DNA of 24,158 nucleotides from the NCBI GenBank assembly GCA_000444245.1, contig ATSW01016565.1, positions 1 through 24,158 of the forward strand, read 5' to 3'. The notes under the pieces were generated by a model. The model was not told the origin of the DNA, did no database searches, and saw nothing but the letters and a program-made list of their open reading frames with translations. Of the stretch, positions 8,404 to 20,400 are shown one piece after another. The position numbers and the translations under genes were made by a program. This stretch comes from Botryllus schlosseri. Lineage: Eukaryota > Chordata > Ascidiacea > Stolidobranchia > Styelidae. Within the stretch, counting starts at the first letter, position 1. Every line of letters begins with the position of its first letter.

Positions 8404-11400
8404 GTAAGCGCCTGTATGCTAATACGAATTTTTAGATTCAGAATGGCTATTGACTAGGAAGTGTCACATTGTAATATAGTGCGATATCATGTAACTTTCG
8501 GAGTTGAATCACACGCGAACGCGGGTTCTCAAATTCGTAACAGTCTTCATTTCAAAGTACATAACGCATCTTTGGTGGTCTTATGGTGACCAACATTTTA
8601 CCAGGCTTTGAAAACTAGATAATTATAATTACAAGTTTAGACATATTACAGCCAAATGCTGCCAATCTAATGTATGAAGTCTTTCCATGCTCCCATTTTA
8701 ATTATAATTTAATATCTAGTTTTCCTGAAAATGCTACAGGGGAAGTGTATAGTGCGAAACGAGCCAAGCTTGCTGTACAGACATTTGCAATTTTCGTGCT
8801 TATGACAATATGCTATGATTTGATATGGCGTGAACTTGATTTTTGTTTTTTTCTTTATAAATCGGTATTGAATTCAATTTTACAATTTCTGTGAATTCAG
8901 TAATTGTAATCTAATTTGATCAAAAACCGGTGTAGTTATTCAAATTCCAATCTGATGTTGAAAAGCAGAAAATGTTGTAGTTTTCCGACTGTGGTGGTGG
9001 TCACCTTGCAATGAGTACTCTGACAACCTTTGTCGTTTTGATACTGAGTCAGCAATTACGTCAAGTGGATTGTTACGCGCCGTGTCCCGATGACAATTTC
9101 CTATTGTCGGCGCCGTTTGATGTGTGTTTGTGGAGTGTATTTTAATCTGGATATAGGAAAACAGCTCTTGAATTTAGACACTGCGCGTCTGTATTGTGAT
9201 TCGATGTCTACTGTGTGATATATCAGTTCGATACTCTGCGTTTCGAATTCACTGTGTAAATACCGTAAAAGATGCCGAATGTCTCGTTGATGCACCGAGT
9301 TTTTGCCAATTTATCAGTGGTGAATCAGAATTGTGATTAGTGAGTCTTCATTTCTCAAAAATCTTCAAAATCTGATGTTTCAAATCTGAATCTAAAGTAG
9401 GGATAGTCGGCACAAATTTGCTTCAAAGATTCAAATATGACGTTTCGATTAGAATCTAGATACCAGTCTCAATTGCGAATAATAGTCGGAATTTGACTAA
9501 ATGCTACAAATGTGGTGTTTCAAATTTAAATTCATGTCGGAATCCTAATGTAAGTTATGAATAAGGACAAGTTTGTCGAAAATATTCAAATCTGGTGCCG
9601 ACAATTCAATTTGGACCTGTAATAGTCAGTCACAATTAGCCTAAAGTATCTTTAATTTTATGTCTCCTAGTAGTCACGTATTTATCTTTGTCCTATTCGC
9701 GCCAATCCAACAGATAACGAAATAAACTCGTTTATTTTATAAAGAGAATTCAAAAGATGTACGAAGTTTTATCCAATTCTTTACTAGCTGCTGACGATCA
9801 CCCCTGACCAGTGTCAGCCGGAAATATTCGGGCACATCTAAGTGTCCATATACTATTCAATAGCAGACAGCGTTTTTGAAATCATTTCCCCGTCGTTTTC
9901 ACGAACGAAATTGATCAAACACGATACGAGACAGTCCGTCTCATGCCAGCAAAGAATGTAGCTTCGTAATTGCGTGTACAATGCTATCGCCATTAGCAAT
10001 TCTGTCAGCAATTTGATAGCATGAACTAGTCTGGAATGCGTTGTGATTTATTTTTCATGCGACCCTCAACTCTATTCTTGCACGTATGCGATTTGTTCAC
10101 TCATCGCTAATGAACGATATCGACGATCGTAGGTTATGAAATTGCGTGCACGGCGTGTATTTGGGAAATTCATCAGTCACGAACTCGTGATCCATTGTGG
10201 TAATCATGTTCATTCGAAACAATTGAAATGGAATGGATGTCGTGTTGAAGTGGCGCATGACCTGATAATCGCTCTTTTGATGTGCGATTTAAAGTAGTTT
10301 TGACAGGTCTTAGAAATCGCTACTTGTCGTTATCATCGAGTAGAATCGTACCCATAACTTCTACTACCCTGAGTTCTAACGTTGAGTGCTTGGGTCAACT
10401 CTGGCAGTCAAACGGATCGTTTTTTTTGTCAGGCTACGACGGCGATAACTGCGAGTCCGACGCAGACGTTTGCATCAACCACCAATGCAGGAACGGGGCG
10501 ACGTGCAGGGACCAAGGAAGCAGTTACTTCTGCCTGTGCACAGGCGGATGGACAGGTCAGCTCTGCGACCAATAATCCTGGTACGGTTTCATGGATCGTA
10601 TTCACTTTTAGGCACGTATTGCGATGAAGACGTGGACGAATGTGCTGATGGTACAGAGAGGTGCTTCAATGGTGGCACATGCATTAATACGCAAGGTACA
10701 AATTGGGTTAGATAAGAATTACAATTGAAGCCATACAATTCTTCCAAATTAGATGATAATTATAATGATAGCTGCAAAGTCGTTTCCATATTAGATTAGA
10801 ATTAAAATGATAGCTACACAGATTTTTTCAAATTAGATTAGAATTCGAAAGATAGCTACACTGTTTTTACCAAATTAGATTATAATTATAGGTAATGAAT
10901 TTGCAAAAGCTTGGACATTGAATTAAGTTCCGTTACTTCTAGCGCTGCAATGCAATTGTTTGCTTGAATTCAAATGTGTATCTACTGATTCGTTGATTTT
11001 ACAGATGAACGATAGCCGTTCTCACAAATTCGATGTTGCATTAGTCAGGATTCGGTATTGTAGAATTGGTCATTATTGTAATGGAATGATTTTGAATATT
11101 TTCCCAGTGACGTGCACACAATGAGAGTCCTCTGTCTACCTGCCGGTGCCCCATTGTTTTATTAATGAAAGCGTGACTTAGTCGGCATTTCTGCCCGTCA
11201 TTTACGCTCACGCCATACCGGACTTGGGGCTTAGCGAGTCCATTGTGTAGTAGCTAAGGTGTTTGATTTGTGATAGCGGGAAATCGTGGGATAAGTAAAT
11301 CTTTGTTTGGGGTTTAGCGATTCCTACCTGGATGTTAAATAATGTGGGCTGGATTGGCGATTGCCCATAAGTATCGTCTGTTCTTTATTAATTTATTGAT

Positions 11401-14400
11401 TTCGAAATTTTACTAAACAACCAAACTGCTTTTTTAAGTCTTTTGGTCAATTTTCATCCTCAAGTTTCAATTCTCCTTTTGATTGCAGGACTTTTGGCAT
11501 TCGAAGTGTGCAGTAGTGTGACGGTTTCAGTTCAATTCAGTGTCACTTGCGTAGATAAGAGGATGTAGTAATTTTGAATTAAATTTTTCTGGGTTTCAGC
11601 GTTGGGCCCAGGCACAAATTCGACCCCGAGCCCAGACTGTCATTCTTCGAAAATTGTGACGATATTCGAATATATAGTTTCGAAGATTTCATGTCAGATC
11701 TTATTCTAAATTGGTAGTCGTCAAAACATGGCCAAAATGTTCATTCCCAGTATTTCAAATTGAAACCCTAATTCCAATCTAAATTATGAACTGTAATTGT
11801 AAGTTTGGCCAAACAGCACAAACGCAACGAATCTGGTGTTCTAAATAAAAAAGTAATTTGAATCGTGAACAGTCGGTTCAAATTTGCCTCAAATCTGCCC
11901 GAAATCTGAAAATTGGATATTTCAAATTTAAATTCAGATCGTTTTCTAAATTCTGAATGGTGCCTTGAGTCAAATTTGTTCAAAGCCTTAAGTCTGGTCT
12001 TACCGATTCAAATCTAAATCCCATTGCGTTAGTCCAAATTTGTCCTAAATCCTTAAATCTGTGTTCCAAATTCGAACCCAAATTTAAATTGAAAATGATA
12101 CGTCTAAAATGAACCCGAATCTTCGAATGTGTTTGTTTGCCAACGCGCGACTCCTTTTTCAAATTCAGGGTCGTACGATTGCAACTGCGTGAACGGCTGG
12201 GAGGCAGACGACTGCAGCGTGAATGTGGACGACTGCAGTTCCGCGGCCTGCTTTCACAACGCAACATGCATTGACAAAGTCGGAACCTTCCAATGCATCT
12301 GTTCAGAAGGGAAAACGGGTCAGTGTTTTTTTAACTGCATTATCAGCTCTGTACTTGGTTTTGAGAAGGGCAATTCCGACTTGGCCTGCTCGAGGAAGCA
12401 ATTTTGTGTTGTGAAACTTTGCCTAGTTACTTTTGCTTGAGTCATTTTGGTTATTACTTTGAACCGGTATCACCGTAATCAAAAGACTGCCTTAGTGTCA
12501 TTGTAGTGAAACACAGTATTTTTTCCTGGACATTGTGAAAGGCAAAATTTTTTACTATTCTCTCATCACAAGCATTACAAGAAATCATATACTGCCAATG
12601 TGTGTGCAAAAATTGAGTTGCAAAACAGCGTATATCTCGCAGTTGTCGTTAATTTTACGCATGGCTTTACATTTATGCTTATATTTTGCCTAATTGTGCC
12701 AAAAATGATCTTTGCAAAGACCTTTATTCTTCCATTTATGTACCTTCCTGTCGGATTTTATCAAAATATGCCAACCTGATTCGTGCCAACAAAAGCAGTT
12801 TGTGTACATTGAACTTAACTTGTTTTTTAGCACTTTCAGGCCCGTCAATATGTGATATTTGGTGACATGATTGTTGAATGTTGATATATAATGTCCAATT
12901 CTCTACTAGTTGCTGGCAAATACCCTTCCGGCTTAAAATATTTGGGTTAATTTCATTACGAATAATAATATTCAATCATATATTTAAGTTATGTGGTCCA
13001 TGGGTCTCTTTATATTTCTCATATCAACATTGTTGCCAAATTTCCACTTTGTTTTATTATTCCTGAAACATGGGGTTATGTTTTCACCAGTCTTTTGTGA
13101 CATAGTGACAGGCAATTTGTTTCAGGAAGGAAACAGTTGGCTAACATTTCCTGCAGTCATTACAGGCACCAATGGAACAAGGGTTTTGTCTGGGCTGTTT
13201 GCAAAAATGGGATTACAGCCATACATTCCCACAGTGCTTCTAAATAGCACAGCTAATTAGGTGGATTTACCCTCATACAACTGATAACATCGTCTGTTAA
13301 GTGTGAAGATTATAAATAAATTCCGCTGTCTAAAACAGTTGTTTACACCGCGGTGGGGTTAAGTCCATGGTTTAGGTATGATTAGACATTACTTTTTTGA
13401 AGCAGTGTTGGTTTGAACATGTCATTTTTGGAAAGCCCTCAGTTGCTTTGTGTAGGCCTATATGTATATAGCACTGCTCTCTTTTCCAAGAAATAATTGG
13501 TCACGCCTCACAGCAAGACAATACTCTCTCTAGGAATAAGGATCTTGTTTATAAACTTGTCTGAGTCAAGATTATACAGGGTGACTCACGGGTTGGAATT
13601 CTTTTGTAGGCATTCTGTGTCATCTGGATGATGCGTGCCTGTCCAACCCTTGCTCCAATGGATCGACCTGTGACACAAATCCTATAACTGGAGGATGGAG
13701 ATGCTCGTGTGCTGATGGGTATACTTCTACGAAATGTGACGTCAACATTAACGAATGTGAAATCGGTAAGATTTTTATCAAAAATTGAGGCAGTGCTGCC
13801 AATACTAATTCATGACGTCCAATCCTGTGGTTAAGAGGAACATAGCAAAATTTTTCGATCCATTTTCAGGTGTATCAATCTTGTGGTTATTATGGGGACA
13901 CACTATTACAAACTAGTGGATTTTCAAAATGCGAACTACAATTAGAACTGGAACTACTCGCTTTTCAAAACTCGCAATGTAGAACTATTCACTTTTTCAA
14001 AACTTAGAACTAGAACCTGAATTAACTACCTTAAAAAGGTAGAACTAGAACTAGAATTACTCGCTTTTCAAAATGCGCGACTAAAAATAGAACTAGAACA
14101 TACGACCTTTAAAAGTCTGCAATTAAATAACTAACTAGAAGTAGAACTACTCACTTTTTAAAAACTCGCAACTAGAACTAAAACTCTCTACATTTAAAAA
14201 CCTGCTATTAACTAAAACACAATTAACTGGAAATATCTAACTAACTTAGGCTACTAGAACAACCCAAGAACATTCCTTAGATTTTTAGTTTGTACAGGTC
14301 TGCATGAGAAATATTGCAAATATTTATGCTTTAAAACTAAACTACAACATGGTGAGATATGCCACTTTTGGATTTAGCTCTCAATACCACCTGTACAGGT

Positions 14401-17400
14401 CCGGGTTTAATAGAGCGTACCTCCTGTGGTGATATGTTTATGGCAAAATATGCGATCATCTACCTCAAAATACCATCTTACTCTGGTGTTTAAGCAAGAA
14501 GGTTGTGACTCTGAAAATGTAATACTATCACATTGGCCTCCCTCTTTAGGATGCTTCCATCCGCTAAGAATTCGAATGTCTTTGGTATAAAACGTAGTTA
14601 CTCACAGATAACTTTAACAGCCTCTAAGCTGATAATAGACATGTCAGAGTACTGTGAAGGCGGAATCTGTGGAAATGCTGTTGCTATCTCTGTCTCTCTG
14701 TGAGATACCCCGCTCTGTTATGCCATGGAAGTTGATGGTAGTTGCCAGAATTTGATCACCCCATTCTGTTTGCTATGTCATCAAAATCTGCTCTCACTTG
14801 AAGTCTTTAAGTACAGTGGTGTTGCAATGATGGGATTTAGCAAAATGATTACTCTTGTCATACTTCTGGACTCTATGATGAATGAATGGGTTTGACTACA
14901 GGCGAAAATCCCTGCGAGCACAACGGTCAATGCATCGATACGGAAGGCTCCTTTGAATGTGACTGCACGGACGGATATTCTGGACCTCGCTGCGAAACCA
15001 ACATCAACGAATGCGAAAGCAACCCTTGCCTCAACGACGGCACTTGCCTCGACATGATCGGAAGCTTCCAATGCGTATGCAGTCCGGGTATGAAACTATA
15101 TTTGAATAGGCTGTCGGAATTCATTAGTGGCTTGAATTGATTTTCCTGCCTTCAGATTTAAACTGTTTCGCCAACGTGGGACCAAAGGTCCTTGTGCTAA
15201 CCATTTTTCCAGAAAAGTGACTCAAGTCCACCCAAAAACTATTTTTCATTCGATAGAATTAACAATGCAATAACCAGTATTTCTACGTCAAAATCATTCA
15301 GCAGTAGCATTCACACAAAACTTATTCAGTTCGTGCTAGAAGTAGATAAATTCTACTTAAGTATCCCGAAAAAGTAGGTTTACCTGGTTACGTATGACAT
15401 GTGGCTTGTTAAGAAGGCTATATGTCAGATTAGGATTTCACAACTGGCCGAAAAGAACATGTGTGTTTGGCTTTAGACTATTTCTGCTTCTACATCTGTA
15501 CTTTTCAAGTCTGAATCGGTCCTTTTTTTGAATTTTGCCGATTACAAAATCGTCTTCTGATAAGTTTTATAAGGAGCAATTCAACGTAAATAATGACACC
15601 ACCAGCCCCTATGTCGTGGGATTTTGTCACAATCAGCTATTTGGTGCTTGTACAATGTACAGATAGGACATTGGTCATCATATTTTTGAAGTGGTCATAA
15701 CACTCACTAGGCATGGGCAAATGACCTTCTGGGACACTTGGCCTGGATTAGTTTTTAGCAATCATTTCTGAACAATTTCTTTGCTTTGTTAATAGCTCTA
15801 GTTCCTACTTTTGCCGATTAACGACTTTACTAGTGCAGTAGAGTAATACACTGTTGCCCTTCTCACTGAGTGGTGTGTGTTTTGTGGTGAAGTTTTATTG
15901 AAAAGCGGTTATTGCCACTCTGAACTGTTTGGACACTACGATTCTGTCCGTCACTATATTCACAAGATTTTTTTTTGCTGAAACATTATTTTGGAATTGT
16001 ATTTTTTAAAGGGAATTTTGGGTTTTTCCACTGCGGCTTTTTGCACATGGAACACGGCGTTCTTCTTTTGGAGTAGCTGTGTGAGATACAGAATCAGTGC
16101 TAATTCATCCGTTCAAACTCATAAAATGGAATGAGTTTTTCCCCAACCACACATTCGTCGATGAATTAGCTCATTTTATAAATGGTTTTGTGGTGACAAC
16201 ATCAGGAACCTTAAACCTTTAAGAATAATCTAACATTGCACATATAATCATCCGCATTGGTATTTAAATAACGCATACAAGCTACAGGCGACCAAAATTT
16301 TGATTCAAATCGAGTCTTGATGTGTATTCCCTTGATTATGGAAAGAAGCCTGAATGATTTGTAACCCAAAACTCTAAAACCCCTGCAGTGGTCACCAAAG
16401 TTTTGTCTGGTACGCTCAGCGCTGTTTGACAATTTCTGTCTTTGTCCATGAATAGCAAAATCTGTTTGAAAAGACACATTTCTTGACGCAATATGTGGGA
16501 CATTGCTGTTGATTAAATATATATCATCATTATATCGTCGCTAGGAAACCAAACAGTGTTATGTCCATTTTTTTGGAATTCTGACTTTGACCATAAAATT
16601 TGGACATAAACTACTTGATTTACCTTGAAAATTCTACTTCATATGCCCATGTCATGTCCAAATACTGATGGAAAACAAGTAAAGATTCAACAAAAACTGT
16701 TTGGTTTTCCGGGGACGATATTTTCATTGGATTCACGGTTAAATTGTTATGTGCAACTACCTCATATAATCCTTTATATAGAATGATGATTTTTAGGTTT
16801 TAAAATGAAGTTTGACTACACCCATTGTTACCCTGCCTAAAAGTTTTTGATTCACCTCCATTATGTCATGTACTGTTGAGCGAGGCATATCTTTTGTCAT
16901 TGGAGCGTAAATCTCAAACATCACCCTCTCATGACACAAGGCACTGTTTTCTGTCCCCTGAAGTGCCAGGTGTAGAATTACCTTTTTATTCTCTCGGAAA
17001 GGTGTTTATGTTTGAATACGCCTGACGGGATTTTTTAACCCTTTTAGGATACGCGGGACTTTTTTGTGGTGATGATATCAATGAATGCGAAAGCGGACCC
17101 TGCACAAACGGTGGCACTTGTGTTGATAACGTTAACGGGTACACTTGCAACTGTGCTTCAGGTGTGTGCATTTTCTCTTGCTTGCTATGTCTTATCGGAA
17201 ATGTGGTGGAGTATTTCTCTGCGATTGCATGCTTGGTAACTTTTCGAGTGTCTTCTGCATTGAAAGTGTGATTTTTGGTGGGAATAATATAGCCAACTGC
17301 ACTTATTGGAATTTTGAGCCGATACTGATACCAATATCACATATTTTCGACGATAAAACCTACATTTTTAGCCAGTATGTGAAAGGACATATTTCAGCTA

Positions 17401-20400
17401 GAACTTCTAATTGGTGGCACTAATTCGAGAGATTTATCCAATAAATACACCTATCTACTGACATTGTTGCAGGCATCTAAATGTGACATATTTCAAGTAG
17501 AACTTCAATATATCGGCATTCATTTGAGAAATATGTCCCATATAAACTCCTATTTAGTGACTGACAAAACTGACATCTAAATTTAACTTAGTTCAACTAG
17601 AACTTTCAATTCCTGGCAGCTATTTTTCAAATATGCCACGGTCCATATTTAATCCTAGTTATAAACTGATTAATCCAAAATTTTTGTCGGCTTATAATTC
17701 TTGGCGGTGACTTGACAAATATATGCCGAAATAACTGATATTTCATAACTGAAAAAATCGATATTATTGTCCAACATCTAAATTTGACTTATCTCAACAA
17801 GAACTTCTGATTAGTGGCAGTAATTTAAGAAATATATCTAATGTATAGTCCAATTTATCGACAGATATAACTGTCCTTTTGCAAGCATCAAAAAGTCACA
17901 TATTTCAAGAAAAACTTCTAATTATTGGCAGTCATTTGAGAATGATATCCCACAAAACTCCTAACTTTTAACGGATAAAATTGATATTGTTGCAGACATC
18001 TAAATATGACCTATTTTAATGCCAACTTCTAATAAGTGACAGTCATTTGAGAGGTATATCCCACAAAATGATTCATTTTGAACCGTTAAATTACATTTTA
18101 GCAGCTATTAAAATGTGTCATATTTCAGCTATCATTTCTAATTAATGGCATTCATTCGCGAATTTTATCCCATATTGCCTAAACTTTTGTTTATGGATAG
18201 TCATTTGAGGATGTTATGATCCCATATAAAATCCTATTTATATGCAATAAAATTGCATCTGATTAAGAAACTCGTACTTTCAACCCACTAGGCATACTTT
18301 GGGAATCAGGAAATACATATTTTCAAGCATTTTAACTAAAAATTGAACCCCTACGGTCCTTATACATATATTCAACAGTACAAAAGAACATGTCACTTTG
18401 AACTGATGTAAGAGGTATGACATCATCGGACAGCCCAATGCATATCTGCCAAACAGTTAACTGGACAGCTACCGGTTCACTGATATATTTTGCAGGCTTC
18501 AAGATATCAGTAATTGCTGGCCATGATTTTTCTTTCTCTTCATCGCAGGATATACGAAAGTGGATTAATGATATAATGGGATCGATTTGTGTTGCAGGTT
18601 TTACGGGGCCCGATTGCGGGTTTAACATCGACGAGTGTTCGTCGATACCCTGTCAGAACAAGGGCACATGCATAGATAGAGCAAACGGTTACGAATGCGA
18701 ATGCACAGCCGGTAAGAAACATGTTACGGAATCCTCTTATTGATAGCGCAATTCTTTTAACAAACAGAGTAGACTACATGAGACTATTTCATGTGGACTT
18801 CGCAAATTCAGTAATCCCAATTGTAATCTAATTTGAAGACACTGTGTAGGCTAGCTATACTTGTAATTTGAAAAAACACACTGTTGCTATCATTCTAGTT
18901 CTAATCTAATTTTGAAAAACAACTGTGTACCCTAGCTATTATTCTAATTGTAATATAATTCGGAAAAACTGTGTACCGGTATCTTTCATTCTGATTCTAT
19001 CCTAATTTGGAAAAAAACTGTAGCTATCATTGTAATTCTAGTCTAATTTAATAAAACGTGTAGCTCGAAGCTAATTTGGAAAAAGTCAGTGTAGCTATCA
19101 TTCTAATTCTTATATAATTTGGAAAGAAGACTGTAGCTATAAATCTAATTGTAGCCTAATTGAAAAAAAATGTGTAGCTATGATTCTAATTCCAATCTAA
19201 TTTTGATAATACGGTAGCTATCATTCGAATTTAAATCTAATCTGGAAAAAAGACTAGCTATAAATCTAATTGTAGCCTAATTTGGAAAAATCGGGTCGCT
19301 ACCATTCTAATTCTAGTGTAATTTTGAAAACTGTGCAGTTATCATTCTAACTCCAATCTAATTTTGAAAAAACGGGAGGTATCATTAGAAGTTGATCTAA
19401 TTTGGAAAAAAAAAACGTAGCTATCACTGTAATTCTGGTCTAATTGGAAAAAAAGTGTGTAAATATAACTCTAATTCCATTCTAATTCGGAAAAAGCAGT
19501 GTAGTTCTAAACTTCTAATTCTAATTCTGGTCTAATTTGAAAAAAATGTATCTCTAATTCCAACTCTAATCTAATATAAAAAAGCTTGAAATTTTTCAGT
19601 TGTTTTAGTTTACTTCAAGTAGTTTGTTGAGATGATTAGTTTTTCGACAGTATTTCATATTTCCGAACGTTTCAGGTTACGCGGGCCTACACTGCGAGGT
19701 CAACATAGATGACTGCCAGACCAATCCCTGCCACCACGGCACCTGCCAGGACGACGTCAACCAGTACATCTGCCTGTGCGAGGACGGATACACCGGCGCC
19801 AAATGCCAGACGGAGATTGACGAATGCGCGTCTTCTCCTTGCCAAAACGGGGGTACATGTCGGAACGAGGTGGGCCGGTTCGAGTGCGATTGCTTGGTCG
19901 GAACCAGCGGGGACAGGTGAGGTTTGGACAGCAAGAAATCGAATTACTGTCGATTCGAATCGCATGCCTATATCAAATCTCATGTTGATAATTTATTCCT
20001 TCATTTTGAAGCTTCTCAGCAACATCATTTTACTTTATCATAGTATTATAGTATCGTAGGATTGGGTGCTTCACTTTTCAATTTATGGCAAAAGTGCCTA
20101 CATTTGATGCTTTGGACCGTGAGAGTAGAAAGTTATAATAGCTGCTGGATCGTGGCAACTGAAATTTTGTGTAGAAAACAACACGTATTTGTTGTGACAT
20201 TCGTTCCTTTGGATTATTCGCAAAGATGTATCTTGCGATTACCCTGAATATCTTTTCTGAATTCTAGTGGCAAAACCGTCAATAATGAATATTCCTTTCA
20301 AAAGTACACACATTCTCATCTGTATTCCGTCGTCATTTTGAATTGTCAACAACTCCTCTGTTATTTTCAGATGCGAGATCAACCCAGACGATTGCGTGTC

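Larger units (their letters stand above)
8404..10432 (+). other. Intron of 2029 bp (phase 1)
   Basis: Donor GTAAGC, acceptor TTTTTTTGTCAG. It contains repeat Q (8670-8895), tandem units of family 5 (9340-9660) and a reverse copy of dispersed repeat D (9766-9861). The rest is CpG-containing, AT-rich sequence without a recognisable feature. Confidence 0.8.
10696..12168 (+). other. Intron of 1473 bp (phase 1), splitting EGF8
   Basis: Donor GTACAA, acceptor TTTTTCAAATTCAG. It holds type 1 minisatellite units at its very start (to 10890), a middle part (10891-11590) with no recognisable feature, and a family 5 tandem block (11600-12125). No further exon is needed because GTCINTQ joins directly to GSYDCNC. 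Confidence 0.85.

Noticed and set aside
12991-13260. Intronic 89-codon open frame with a hydrophobic start
   Set aside because: No recognisable domain, no splice-compatible phase or cysteine pattern. It lies wholly within an intron that joins EGF9 seamlessly.
18490-18597. Alternative acceptors at 18495 and 18548 for exon h
   Set aside because: Sequence following them has no EGF cysteines and is not needed. The acceptor at 18597 joins EGF13 perfectly.
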